In this document: piece by piece, positions 19,154-27,487 of the stretch
How the letters are laid out: each line of letters begins with the position of its first letter
How positions within the stretch are numbered: the first letter of the stretch is position 1
Source: Methylobacterium sp.
GTDB lineage: Bacteria; Pseudomonadota; Alphaproteobacteria; Rhizobiales; Beijerinckiaceae
Assembly: GCA_013823325.1 (NCBI GenBank)
Contig: PNLY01000015.1
Coordinates: 1-64,000 of the forward strand
Length of the DNA stretch: 64,000 bases
Reading direction: 5' to 3'
The notes under the pieces: model-generated
The model's database searches: none
The model's input: the letters and a program-made list of their open reading frames with translations, nothing else
What the model was told of the DNA's origin: nothing
Position numbers and translations under genes: made by a program

Positions 19154-20357
19154 TGCAGTTTCCCTCTGTGTTGCCGGAGCGGTTTCCGCTCTCGTTGAAT
19201 GCTGGTGGTCCATCCTTGCCGAGGCAGGCGGCGAGTCCGGCGATGAGCCGGTCATTGTCGGCGGCATGGCCGATGGTGACGCGCAGGTAGCTGCGGTAGC
19301 CGGCCTCGCGCCAAGGCTTGACGATGATGCCCTCGCGCAGGAGCGCGGCGGCGATGGCTTCGCTGTCGACGCCGGTATCGACGAACAGAAAATTGGTCTG
19401 CGAGGGCGCGGGCCTGAGGCCGAGCTGGCGCAATGCCGCCCGCACCCGCTCCCGCTCGGTCCGCAGCCTTGCGGTGGAGGCCTTCATCCAGGCTTCGTCC
19501 CGCAAGGCGGCCATGGCGGCGATCTGGGCGGCGCCGTTGACGTTGAACGGCGTCTTCGCCGCCGCGACGGCGCGGGCGAGCCCGGCATCGGAACAGACGG
19601 CATAGCCGACCCTGAGCCCGGCGAGGCCGTACGCCTTCGAGAAGGTCCGCAGCACGACATGTGGCAGGCCGGCGGCGCTCAGGATCGCGCGCGCGTCGGG
19701 AGGGCCCTCGTCGGCATATTCGTAATAGGCTTCGTCGAGCACGAAGAGCGTGCGCGGCGAGGCGGCGTCGGCGAGCCGTTCGAGCTGGGCCCGGTCGAGG
19801 GCGGGGCCGACCGGATTCGACGGCGACGACAGGAAGAGGATGCGCGGCTCGGTCGCTAGCGCGGCGGCGATCGCCTCGATGTCGAAGCCGAGGTCGTCGG
19901 CCATCGGAACTTTGGTTACGCGGGCGCCGGCGGCCAACGGCTCGATCTCGTGCAGGCCGAAGCTCGGCGTAACCGTCACGACCTCGCAGCCCGGCGCCAG
20001 CGCGGCCCGTGCGATCGCCGCGATCATCTCCTCCGAGCCGTTGCCGACCACGATCCGGTCGGCCGTGGTCGCGAGCTTGTCGGCGAGCGCGGTCCGCAGC
20101 TCCGTGCAGGCCGGATCGGCATAGCGCCAGGGCTCGAATTGCGGCGAGCGCAGCGCTTTCAACACACCAGGCGAGCAGCCATCGGGATTCTCGTTGCTGG
20201 CGAGCCGGGCGATGTCCGAGCGCCCGCTTGCAGCACGCGCCACCGCGACGGTCAGCCCGGCATTATAGTGCGGCAGCGCCGCGACATGCGGATTGAGGAC
20301 GAGCGAGCCGCGGTGCTGTCCGGCTTCGTCGGCAGTGCGGGTCGATGCTTCGCTCAT
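19128..20357 (-). CDS. HisC-like PLP aminotransferase
   Basis: A 409-residue class I/II aminotransferase of the histidinol-phosphate/aromatic type. Seen: ASNENPDGCSPGVLKAL near residue 52, the PLP phosphate region GNGSEEMIAAIARA near 99, SSPSNPVGPALDRAQLERLA near 175, DEAYYEYAD near 205 and the Schiff-base lysine in FSKAYGLAGLRVGYAV near 235. It is not in a his locus: it sits between a Rieske reductase and an ABC binding protein, so a catabolic role on an aromatic or other amino compound is more likely than histidine synthesis (inference). The ATG at 20357 is 14 bases after the reductase stop. Confidence 0.92.
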   Translation of the reverse strand: MSEASTRTADEAGQHRGSLVLNPHVAALPHYNAGLTVAVARAASGRSDIARLASNENPDGCSPGVLKALRSPQFEPWRYADPACTELRTALADKLATTADRIVVGNGSEEMIAAIARAALAPGCEVVTVTPSFGLHEIEPLAAGARVTKVPMADDLGFDIEAIAAALATEPRILFLSSPSNPVGPALDRAQLERLADAASPRTLFVLDEAYYEYADEGPPDARAILSAAGLPHVVLRTFSKAYGLAGLRVGYAVCSDAGLARAVAAAKTPFNVNGAAQIAAMAALRDEAWMKASTARLRTERERVRAALRQLGLRPAPSQTNFLFVDTGVDSEAIAAALLREGIIVKPWREAGYRSYLRVTIGHAADNDRLIAGLAACLGKDGPPAFNESGNRSGNTEGNCNDQPRISG

Positions 20358-20371
20358 CGGCGGGGCTTCTC

Positions 20372-21508
20372 CTAGAGGTCCAGGACGAGCGGGCCACGCG
20401 GCCTGGCGCAGCAGAGCAGCACTTCGTTCGGTGCGGGCGGATCGAGCGGTTCCTCGACATAATCGACCTCGCCCTGCAGCAGGCCGGTGCGGCAGGTGCT
20501 GCAGATGCCGGCGCGGCAGGAGAAGGGCGGATCGAGGCCGAGCCGCTCGGCGAAGGCGAGCAGGTTGGTGTCGCTCGCCTCGTCCCAGGCAGCGGCGCGT
20601 TGCGAGCGCGAGAAGCTGATCTGCAGGCCAACCCTGCTCGCTTCGGTGGCGGCGATGGGTTGGTCGGTGAGCGACACGGGGGCTGCGGGACGCGCCGCCG
20701 GCGCATCCTCCGCCACCGCTTCGAGCACCGTCGCCGGGCCGAAGAACTCGTAGCGGATCCGCTCCTTGCGCACGCCGAGCTCGCGGAAGGCGGCGTAGAC
20801 ATTGGCCATGAAGGGCGGCGGCCCGCAGAGATAGACGTCGTAGTCGCCGAGCGGCAGCCAGCTGCGCAGCAGTGCCTTGGTCATCACGCCGTCGGCATGA
20901 TGCAGCCCGGCCGCGGCGTCGGCCGGGGAGGGGGCACGATAGCAATAGCGCGCCGTGAGGCCGGGGCGGCTGCCGACGAGCGCGTCGACCTCCCGGCGCA
21001 AGGCGTGGACCTCGCCATCGTCGCAGGCGTGCAGGAAATGAACCTCGCGCTCCGGCTCGCTCGTCAGCGCGTGGAGCATCGAGACGAGCGGCGTCAGGCC
21101 GACCCCGCCGCTGGCGAGGATGACGGGCCGCTGCGTGTCCCTGGCCAGCACGAACTCTCCGCGCGGCGGCGCGATCTCAAGGAGATGGCCGACTTCGACG
21201 CGGTCATGCAGGAAGCAGGAGCCGATGCCGTCCGGCAGGCCCGGCACCGGCGCGCCCTCGCGCTTCACCGTGATCCGGTAGCGCGCCGTCTCGGATGGCG
21301 CCGAGGAGATGCTGTAGGTCCTGAGCGCCGCTGCCTGCCCGTCCGCGCCGGGGATGCGGATCGGCAGGTATTGGCCCGGCTCGAAGGCTCGCCAATCCGC
21401 GGGATCGAGCGGTTCCAGTGCGAATGAGGTGATCGTCCGGCTCTCCGGCGTCCGCGACACCACGCGGAACGGCCGGAACCGGGTTGCAGCGTGCGCAGCG
21501 TCCGCCAC
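20372..21508 (-). CDS. Rieske oxygenase reductase: ferredoxin-NAD(P)+ reductase with C-terminal 2Fe-2S domain
   Basis: A 378-residue phthalate dioxygenase reductase-type electron carrier. The N-terminal FAD/FMN domain shows RTYSISSAPSE near residue 63, followed by the NAD domain ILASGGVGLTPLVSMLHAL near 130 and YLCGPPPFM near 228. The C-terminal plant-type ferredoxin has CRAGICSTC near 335 with a fourth Cys in LLCCARPRG. Its start lies 8 bases after the Rieske oxygenase stop, so it is the dedicated reductase. A charged/alanine-rich linker of about 50 residues separates the reductase from the ferredoxin. Confidence 0.94.
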   Translation of the reverse strand: MADAAHAATRFRPFRVVSRTPESRTITSFALEPLDPADWRAFEPGQYLPIRIPGADGQAAALRTYSISSAPSETARYRITVKREGAPVPGLPDGIGSCFLHDRVEVGHLLEIAPPRGEFVLARDTQRPVILASGGVGLTPLVSMLHALTSEPEREVHFLHACDDGEVHALRREVDALVGSRPGLTARYCYRAPSPADAAAGLHHADGVMTKALLRSWLPLGDYDVYLCGPPPFMANVYAAFRELGVRKERIRYEFFGPATVLEAVAEDAPAARPAAPVSLTDQPIAATEASRVGLQISFSRSQRAAAWDEASDTNLLAFAERLGLDPPFSCRAGICSTCRTGLLQGEVDYVEEPLDPPAPNEVLLCCARPRGPLVLDL

Positions 21509-21516
21509 GGCGGCGC

Positions 21517-22560
21517 CTATTCCGCCGCCTGCTGTGCGCTGGCGGCGCTTTCGGCCTCGATCATCTGCGCCAGCCGGCGGCGGAAGCGCAGCGGGCCGAC
21601 ATCGATCTTGAGGTCGAGATTGGGCGTGCGCTTGTTGGCCATGCCCTGATGCACGGCGGCGAGAACCGCCCGATCTTCCTCGAAGGCGCCGCGGACCGAG
21701 CGGGCGAACTGGGCCGAGATCGCCGGGTCGTTCGGCGCGAAGTTGCGCATCTGGAACCAGAAATAGCGGGTGCTGTTCTCGTCGACCGGCGTCATGAAGT
21801 TGTAGCTGTCCATCAGGAAGACGTCCGGGTGGAGCGGCTGGCCGACGCCGCCGCTGCCTGCCGGCGTGAAGATCGCCCGGATGATGGCGTGGCTGGGATA
21901 GCGCACCTCATAGTGCTGCTTGCGGTCGCAATTGCCCTTGAACTTCAGGAACGGGGCGTAGAAGGGCGCCGGCTCGGCATCCATCATCCAGCGCCAGACC
22001 GTGACGCCGTCCTCGCCCACGGTCGTCTCCAGCGGCGTCTCCTCGGTGCCGGCCCCGGCGAAGGAGCTCTGGTGCACCCAGGCGACGTGGGAGGGGTCGA
22101 GCAGGTTGTCGGTCATGTAGAGGTAATTGCAGGCGACCGTCATGCCGTCGCCCTGGTTGACGCCCCATGTGGGGTCGCCCCAATGGTCGACGGCGAAGAT
22201 CGACGCGGGGTCGGCCAGCGCCGGATCGCCCATCCAGACCCAGATCAGGCCATAGCGCTCGGCGACGGGATAGGACCGGACGCGGGCGACATGCGGAATC
22301 CGCTCGGCACCGGGAACGCGGGTGCAGGTGCCCGTGCAGTCGAAGGTCAGGCCATGATAGCCGCATTCGACGTCGTCGCCCTTGATGCGCCCCATCGAGA
22401 GCGGCAGCTTGCGGTGCGGGCAGGCATCCTCGAGCGCGGCCAGCTTGCCGTCGCGCCGCCGGTAGAGCACGACGTTCTCGGCCAGCATCGTCACCGGGTG
22501 GAGCTGGTCCCGGACCTCATGGTCCCAGGCCGCGACATACCAGGCATTTTTCAGGAACAT
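21517..22560 (-). CDS. Rieske non-heme iron oxygenase (vanillate O-demethylase oxygenase-like)
   Basis: A 347-residue aromatic ring-hydroxylating/O-demethylating oxygenase alpha subunit. The N-terminal Rieske domain contains CPHRKLPLSMG then CGYHGLTFDCTG (Cys-X-His and Cys-X2-His ligands) near residues 46-70. The catalytic domain shows NLLDPSHVAWVHQSSF near 150-165, which carries the iron ligands. The start MFLKNAWYVAAWDHEV is the family N terminus (VanA/toluenesulfonate-type). It is the first gene of the operon, divergent from a LysR gene, and should be the initiating enzyme acting on an imported or aromatic compound. Confidence 0.94.
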   Translation of the reverse strand: MFLKNAWYVAAWDHEVRDQLHPVTMLAENVVLYRRRDGKLAALEDACPHRKLPLSMGRIKGDDVECGYHGLTFDCTGTCTRVPGAERIPHVARVRSYPVAERYGLIWVWMGDPALADPASIFAVDHWGDPTWGVNQGDGMTVACNYLYMTDNLLDPSHVAWVHQSSFAGAGTEETPLETTVGEDGVTVWRWMMDAEPAPFYAPFLKFKGNCDRKQHYEVRYPSHAIIRAIFTPAGSGGVGQPLHPDVFLMDSYNFMTPVDENSTRYFWFQMRNFAPNDPAISAQFARSVRGAFEEDRAVLAAVHQGMANKRTPNLDLKIDVGPLRFRRRLAQMIEAESAASAQQAAE

Positions 22561-22640
22561 CGACGCCCTCCCATCCATCGCCACTCGGGCGATGATAGGC
22601 AGCGATGCGGCGCCGGCCTGAGTCCGAAGAATTGCGTTAC

Positions 22641-22659
22641 ATTTTAGATTTGCTAAAAT
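22641..22659. promoter_or_regulatory. perfect palindrome, candidate LysR operator for the Rieske/ABC operon
   Basis: ATTTTAG-ATTTG-CTAAAAT is a perfect inverted repeat with 7-base arms in the 100-odd bases between the divergent Rieske oxygenase and LysR genes. It contains the T-N11-A pattern of LysR-type recognition sites. It lies 81 bases upstream of the oxygenase start and just upstream of the LysR gene, so it could serve both autoregulation and activation. Confidence 0.7.
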
Positions 22660-22683
22660 GTGAAGACAGGACGGGAGGCAGGT

Positions 22684-23601
22684 TTGGCATTGCCGCCGCT
22701 CAAGGCGCTTCAGGCATTTGAGGCAGTCGCGCGGCTGGGCAGCGTGTCCGATGCGGCGGCCGAGCTGTTCGTCACGCCAGGCGCGATCAGCCAGCAGATC
22801 AAGAAGCTGGAGAGCTGCCTCGGCATCCGGCTGGTCGAGCGCAATGGGCGCGGCGTCGAGCTGACCTCGTGGGGCGCGGCCTACCAGCTCGACATCACCG
22901 GCCCCTTCGCGGCGCTCCGCCAGGCCCATGCCATGCTCCAGCGCAAGCGCGCTGGCGCCGGCCTTGTCGTCAGCTGCCTCGCCACCGTGGCCAGCCGCTG
23001 GCTCGGCCCGCAGCTCTTCGACTGGCAGGCGCTGAACCCCGCCTCGAAGATCCGCCTGATCGGGGCCGAGTCCGAACCGCGGCTGTTCGAGGACGGCGTC
23101 GATTTCAGGTTGTCATATGGCTCGAAGAGCCAGTCTTTCGACCATTACGCGCCACTCTTCACGGATTGGGTCGTGCCGGCCTGCGCGCCCGGCCTGATCG
23201 CGGGCAGGGCCGTCACGGCACCGGAGGACATCTTCGCCTGCCCCCTAATCGGCATCGAGTGGGAGGGATCGCACAAGCCTGCGCCCAGTTGGGAGGAGTG
23301 GGCACGCAGCGTCGGGGTCTCCGTGGGCAACGTTTCGACGGAACTCGCCTTCTCCTTGTCGAGCACGGCCCTGGACGCCGCCGTCAACGGCCGCGGTTTC
23401 GTGCTCGCCCAGATCGCGATGATCCGCGAGGACCTCGCCTCCGGGCGGCTCGTCGTGCCGATCGATCGGCGGCTGCAGCTCGGCGAAAGCTATTTCCTGG
23501 CCTGGGATCGGGCAGCGCTGGAGAAGCCGTTCGGCGCGCAGTTCCGCGATTGGGTGCTGGCCATGTCGCGCGCGCAGCAGCGCGTCTCCGCCGCCGCCTG
23601 A
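22684..23601 (+). CDS. LysR-family regulator (GcvA-like)
   Basis: A LysR-type regulator of about 305 residues with the GcvA-type pattern: LPPLKALQAFEAVARLGSVS, then FVTPGAISQQIKKLESCLGI in the helix-turn-helix, followed by the effector domain with RLFEDGVDFRLSYG. I chose the TTG at 22684 because GGGAGG lies 5-6 bases upstream; a GTG at 22660 in the same frame directly abuts the palindrome and has no RBS. It is divergent from the Rieske-led operon and is the obvious candidate regulator of it. Confidence 0.9.
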   Translation: MALPPLKALQAFEAVARLGSVSDAAAELFVTPGAISQQIKKLESCLGIRLVERNGRGVELTSWGAAYQLDITGPFAALRQAHAMLQRKRAGAGLVVSCLATVASRWLGPQLFDWQALNPASKIRLIGAESEPRLFEDGVDFRLSYGSKSQSFDHYAPLFTDWVVPACAPGLIAGRAVTAPEDIFACPLIGIEWEGSHKPAPSWEEWARSVGVSVGNVSTELAFSLSSTALDAAVNGRGFVLAQIAMIREDLASGRLVVPIDRRLQLGESYFLAWDRAALEKPFGAQFRDWVLAMSRAQQRVSAAA

Positions 23602-23774
23602 CGGAGGAGCTTCCGCCTGGCAGCCCAGAAACTTGCAAGGCCGGCCCGAGTAGGCGTGACGAAAATCCTCGACTGGCAAGATCGAGCGGTCGTCCGTGCC
23701 GCACTCGCCCAATCAGGGTTGATATGCGCCCGATCGCGCCTGATCTTCAGGCGCCGGCCTGATCGACAAGAAAG

Positions 23775-23813
23775 CATCGGCCCGAAAAATCGGAAGCGGT
23801 TTTCGAGCCGATG
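23775..23813 (-). terminator. hairpin downstream of ssb, dispersed-repeat type
   Basis: CATCGGC-CCGAAAA and TTTTCGA-GCCGATG are inverted around a 10-base centre, 13 bases beyond the ssb stop. The arms resemble those at 34673-34718 (GCATCGG...CCGAAAAGTGG), so this is a dispersed element recruited as a likely terminator. The remaining 23602-23774 shows nothing else. Confidence 0.65.
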
Positions 23814-23825
23814 AGGATCAAAGAC

Positions 23826-24356
23826 CTAGAACGGGATGTCGTCGTCGAGATGGCTCGACGAGCGCGAGCCGCCGCCGCTGGCCATCGCCGGCTGGCGCGA
23901 GCCGCCGCCGACCGGGCTCGACCGGCCGAAGGAGCCGCCGCCCGAACCCTCGTCGCCATAGCCGCCGCTGCTGCCGCCACCGCCGAACTCGTCGCCGCCC
24001 TGGCCGCGGCTGTCGAGGATGGTGAGCTCGCCGCGGAAGCGCTGCAGCACGATCTCGGTCGTATACTTCTCGACGCCCTGCTGGTCCTGCCATTTGCGGG
24101 TCTGCAGCTGGCCCTCGACGTAAACCTTCGAGCCCTTCTTCAGATACTGCTCGGCGACCTTGGCGAGGTTCTCGTTGAAGATCACCACGGAGTGCCACTC
24201 GGTGCGCTCCTTGCGCTCGCCCGACTGCTTGTCGCGCCAGGTTTCCGAGGTGGCGATCCGCAGATTGACCACCGGCTCGCCGCTGCCGAGACGCCGCACC
24301 TCGGGGTCACGCCCGAGATTGCCGACCAGAATGACCTTGTTGACGCTACCAGCCAT
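23826..24356 (-). CDS. ssb: single-stranded DNA-binding protein
   Basis: A 176-residue SSB. Residues 1-110 are the OB fold ([76 protein letters not shown]). A Gly/Ser-rich linker leads to the acidic tip DDDIPF, which docks repair and replication partners. It binds ssDNA as a tetramer. A perfect alphaproteobacterial LexA-type box (24447-24461) lies 91 bases upstream, so SOS induction is likely. The start at 24356 (MAGSVNKV) is the family start. Confidence 0.98.
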   Translation of the reverse strand: MAGSVNKVILVGNLGRDPEVRRLGSGEPVVNLRIATSETWRDKQSGERKERTEWHSVVIFNENLAKVAEQYLKKGSKVYVEGQLQTRKWQDQQGVEKYTTEIVLQRFRGELTILDSRGQGGDEFGGGGSSGGYGDEGSGGGSFGRSSPVGGGSRQPAMASGGGSRSSSHLDDDIPF

Positions 24357-24446
24357 GACAGGCTCCATTTCCTGCGCACTTCAGCACAAATCCGGCCGGA
24401 TGACCGGAGCCGGACCCTAGCGGGCCATGCCGGTACTATCAATGAT

Positions 24447-24461
24447 GTTCTTGTTTTGTTC
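24447..24461. promoter_or_regulatory. LexA (SOS) box upstream of ssb
   Basis: GTTC-TTGTTTT-GTTC is an exact match to the alphaproteobacterial LexA consensus GTTC-N7-GTTC (established for Rhodobacter, Rhizobium and Caulobacter). It lies between nadK and ssb, 91 bases upstream of the ssb ATG, in a locally T-rich patch suited to a promoter. Confidence 0.8.
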
Positions 24462-24581
24462 AAGGTCTTTTCAAGGCTTGTCCCCGACAAAAATGTGAGC
24501 CGACGAAGACCCGCGGACAGGGCAGGACACTGGCAAACGGCAGACCGGAAGGTGAGGCTGCGGCGCCTGGACGCCGCGCTC

Positions 24582-25355
24582 TCAATAGCCGAACTGCTCG
24601 CGCAGGATGCGCTCATCCAGGCTGTGGCCGGGATCGTGCAGCATGACGAGGTCGAGCGAGCGGTCGATCGCGATCTGCACCGAGATGACATTGTCGATCT
24701 GGGTGTGGTCGGCGACGGCGCTGACCGGGCGCTTCTCGGCCTCCAGCACCGCAATCGTCACTTTGGCGTGGTCGGGCAATAGCGCGCCGCGCCAGCGCCG
24801 CGGCCGGAAGGGTGAGAGCGGGGTCAGCGCCAGCAGCGGCGCATCGAGCGGCAGGATCGGGCCGTTCGCCGAGAGGTTGTAGGCGGTCGAGCCGGCCGGC
24901 GTGGCAAGCAGCACTCCGTCGGCGACGAGCTCGGACAATCGCACCTGCCCGTCGACCGAGATGCGCAGCTTCGCCGCCTGATAGGAGCGGCGGAACAGCG
25001 AGACCTCGTTGATCGCGCGCGCCTCGACACGCTTGCCGTTGCAGTCGGCCGCGGTCATCGCCAGCGGGTGGACGACGCTGCGATGTGCCGCCTCGAGCTT
25101 CTGGCGCAGGCCGCGCTCGCGGAACTCGTTCATCAGGAAGCCGACAGAGCCTCGGTTCATGCCGTAGATCGGCTTGGCGGTGCCCATGAAGCGATGCAGC
25201 GTCTGCAGCATCAGCCCGTCGCCGCCGAGCGCGACGATCACCTCGGCCGCGGCCGGGTCGGCGTCGCCATAGCGCTCGACCAGCTTGGCGCGCGCGGCCT
25301 GGGCCTCGGCGGTGTCGCTGGCGACGAAGGAGATGGCGGTGAAGCGCTCGGTCAT
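24582..25355 (-). CDS. nadK: NAD kinase
   Basis: A 257-residue NAD kinase, which makes NADP+ from NAD+ and ATP in the cytoplasm. Seen: the catalytic [13 protein letters not shown] near residue 42, [15 protein letters not shown] near 64, NEVSLFRR near 115, and [20 protein letters not shown] near 150-170 with the conserved Asp/Gly-rich pocket. Length is typical of the short alphaproteobacterial form. It lies downstream of a metallo-hydrolase but a terminator separates them, so it probably has its own promoter. Confidence 0.96.
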   Translation of the reverse strand: MTERFTAISFVASDTAEAQAARAKLVERYGDADPAAAEVIVALGGDGLMLQTLHRFMGTAKPIYGMNRGSVGFLMNEFRERGLRQKLEAAHRSVVHPLAMTAADCNGKRVEARAINEVSLFRRSYQAAKLRISVDGQVRLSELVADGVLLATPAGSTAYNLSANGPILPLDAPLLALTPLSPFRPRRWRGALLPDHAKVTIAVLEAEKRPVSAVADHTQIDNVISVQIAIDRSLDLVMLHDPGHSLDERILREQFGY

Positions 25356-25435
25356 CGCTGGTATCCGGCAGGCCTGATCGTGACCGGTCTAGCACGCCAT
25401 CGCAGCTCATCGCGAGCCGGGCCCGCAGCAAAAAG

Positions 25436-25463
25436 AAAGGCCGGGGCGCATGCCCCGGCCTTT
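25436..25463 (-). terminator. Rho-independent terminator of the metallo-hydrolase gene
   Basis: A perfect 12-base stem (AAAGGCCGGGGC / GCCCCGGCCTTT) with a GCAT loop, followed on the minus strand by TTCTTTTT. It lies 23 bases beyond the stop of the hydrolase gene. Confidence 0.85.
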
Positions 25464-25486
25464 CCCCAGCGGAGTGCGCGAGGGTC

Positions 25487-26473
25487 TCAGATCGCGCTGC
25501 TCCACTGCACCGGTACAAGCTCGAAACCGTTGCCGGCCTTGGCGATATGGCCCGTGGCCGGGAAGGGCGCATGGTAGAAGCAGACCTGCATCTTTTCCGT
25601 GGCAGCCATGTCGAGCAGCTTGCGGCGGGTGGCGGCGGCCTGCGGCCCGTCCATGTCGAACACCGCCGACCAGTCGGGATTGCGCACGAACAGCGCCGGG
25701 TGGTTGGTCGTGTCCGACAGCACCAGCAGCTTGCCGCTGCCGGAGGAGACGGCGAAGACGGTATGGCCGGGCGTATGGCCGGGGGCGGCGATCGCGGTCA
25801 CGCCCGGCACGATCTCCTTGCCGGCCTCGTATTGCTTTACATCCTTGGCGACCGGGCCGAAGACGCGGCGCACGCCGGCGAAGGCGCCCTTCATCGCTTC
25901 GGGCGCGGCATTCATCTTGGCGTCGTCCATCCAGAAGGCCCATTCGGCCGCCGGCACCATCACCTCGGCGTTCGGGAAGACGGCGGTGCCGTCCTTGAGC
26001 CGGAAGCCGTTGATATGGTCGCCATGGAAGTGGCTGAAGACCACGGTCGAGACGTTCTTCGGGTCGAGCCCGGCGGCCTGGAAGTTCTTCATCCAGGCGC
26101 CCGAGGTCGGCGCGCCGGAATCGCCGTTGCCGGTGTCGATCAGCGTGATCTTGTCGCCGATCTGCAGCGCCAGCGTGGTGAAGGTGATGGAGAGCGCGTC
26201 GCTCGGCAGATAGGCCTGCTCCATCGCCTTCTTGACGTCGGCGAGCTCGGCATTGCGGACGAAGCCTTCGAGCGGGCGTTTGGCGAAGCCGTCGTTCAGG
26301 GCGGTGACGGTGATGTCGCCGACCTTGTAGCGGTAGAAACCCGGATTCTGGTTCACGGATGCTCCTTGCGCATGGGCCGGCGCGATGCCGGCGGGCAGGT
26401 CGAGCGCGGCAGCAACGGTGAGCGCGCCGGCGCCCGCCATCACGGTGCGGCGCGAAGGTTCGAAACGGGCCAT
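25487..26473 (-). CDS. Tat-exported MBL-fold metallo-hydrolase
   Basis: A 328-residue metallo-beta-lactamase-fold protein. The N terminus SRRTVMAGAGALTVAAAL is a twin-arginine signal with cleavage likely after AHA. The metal motif HFHGDHINGF is near residue 150, a second histidine motif APGHTPGHTVF near 230, and the conserved Asp in LLVLSDTTNHPALF near 255. Related proteins include periplasmic lactonase-like and quinoprotein-associated hydrolases. The substrate is unknown. It has its own terminator and appears monocistronic. Confidence 0.9.
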   Translation of the reverse strand: MARFEPSRRTVMAGAGALTVAAALDLPAGIAPAHAQGASVNQNPGFYRYKVGDITVTALNDGFAKRPLEGFVRNAELADVKKAMEQAYLPSDALSITFTTLALQIGDKITLIDTGNGDSGAPTSGAWMKNFQAAGLDPKNVSTVVFSHFHGDHINGFRLKDGTAVFPNAEVMVPAAEWAFWMDDAKMNAAPEAMKGAFAGVRRVFGPVAKDVKQYEAGKEIVPGVTAIAAPGHTPGHTVFAVSSGSGKLLVLSDTTNHPALFVRNPDWSAVFDMDGPQAAATRRKLLDMAATEKMQVCFYHAPFPATGHIAKAGNGFELVPVQWSSAI

Positions 26474-26713
26474 CGATCAGGCTCCAACAACGAGAAGGGC
26501 ACGACCTCTCCCGGATGGCGCCCCGCCAGCCGGATTCGTGCCCTGGGCATTGCTCAGCCCGAGCGCAAAGCTAGCTGCACGGACAACGCCTTCAACCGCC
26601 GTATTGTTGCCGTGGGTCAATTATCCGTGAGTTCGCCACCTTCGGAAGTGGGCTCCGGGAGGGTGAATCAATCTGTCAGCCGATTCTGCTTCGTGCTTGG
26701 AATCGGGAGCGTT

Positions 26714-27139
26714 TCAGCGCTCGGCCTGAGTCGGGGACTGATCCGAGCGCTTGCGCGCGAAAGCCTTGAGCAGGGCGGCGCAGAGCGCGAGCGAGGCGAG
26801 CGCGCCCTGGCCCGAGCAGCCGGCGACCAGCGCCTCATAGGTCTGCTCCTCGGTCGCGACCGATTGCAGGCTCCAGTTCCAGTCCGGCGCCTTTTCGCGG
26901 ATGATGCCGACCGCGACGTCGATCTCGGCGCTGACCCGGCCGATCGCCTTCCACAGCGAGCCCTGCTGGTAGATGCCGCCCGGCGGCGTGCGCGGGGCGA
27001 GGAGGGTGGTCGGCTTGCGCCGGACGGTGAAGCCGAGCGCCTCGTAGATGTCGGCGTCGAGATTGCGGTCGGGGCGGCCGGTGCTCTCGCAGCGTTGCGC
27101 GAGGGCGAGCAGTTGGTCGCGCTGGTCGGCGGAGGTCAT
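26714..27139 (-). CDS. hypothetical protein, phage ABA-sandwich-like
   Basis: A 141-residue protein. The central stretch has IYEALGFTVRRKP; the C-terminal half has PDWNWSLQSVA and LASLALCAALLKAFARK, a pattern seen in proteins annotated with the phage ABA sandwich domain in Rhizobiales and their phages. No signal peptide or membrane helix. It stands alone between a hydrolase and a GGDEF gene, so it may be a domesticated prophage relic. Function unknown. The start MTSADQRD at 27139 was chosen because GAGG lies just upstream; a longer start seven codons earlier is possible. The 240 bases between it and the hydrolase show nothing. Confidence 0.7.
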   Translation of the reverse strand: MTSADQRDQLLALAQRCESTGRPDRNLDADIYEALGFTVRRKPTTLLAPRTPPGGIYQQGSLWKAIGRVSAEIDVAVGIIREKAPDWNWSLQSVATEEQTYEALVAGCSGQGALASLALCAALLKAFARKRSDQSPTQAER

Positions 27140-27336
27140 TCCTCGCTCTACCTCGTTCACGTCGTCGGAGCGGCCATGGCCGCGCAGTCGGTGGCGTCCG
27201 CCGTCACTGCCGGCCGGCGGCGCCGGACGACATTTCGGGCGGCATGGGCACGATCCCAGTCGCTGGCGTTTATCGCCAGTCGCATGAGATCGCCAGTGTC
27301 ATTCTGGCGCAAGGGGGCAGGGCGGCCAAGCGTGTG

Positions 27337-27415
27337 ATGGGAGCTGCCGATACGGCAGGATGGTCGCTCGAATAGGGCTGGAAGCCTTTACCTTTCGGTC
27401 AGGTCTTGCTCCCAT
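27337..27415 (+). ncRNA. candidate structured RNA upstream of a diguanylate cyclase gene
   Basis: Within the 348-base gene-free gap 27140-27487, ATGGGAGC (27337-27344) and GCTCCCAT (27408-27415) are exact reverse complements. Enclosed are CTGCCG-ATA-CGGCAG (27344-27358), GGCT-GGA-AGCC (27376-27386) and ACC-TTTC-GGT (27390-27399), giving a closed multi-hairpin layout. It ends 72 bases before the GGDEF gene. It does not match the c-di-GMP-I consensus that I remember. The rest of the gap shows nothing. Confidence 0.35.
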
Positions 27416-27487
27416 GTTCGTCGACGATGAAGGTCGATAGCATTGTTCGCCCCAATGCAGTCTGCGCTCAAATTATAGGCAGGGTGT

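Noticed and set aside
27337-27415. c-di-GMP riboswitch assignment for the structured region upstream of the GGDEF gene
   Set aside because: The conserved loop sequences of the c-di-GMP-I aptamer, as I recall them, are absent; only the generic hairpin layout is present.
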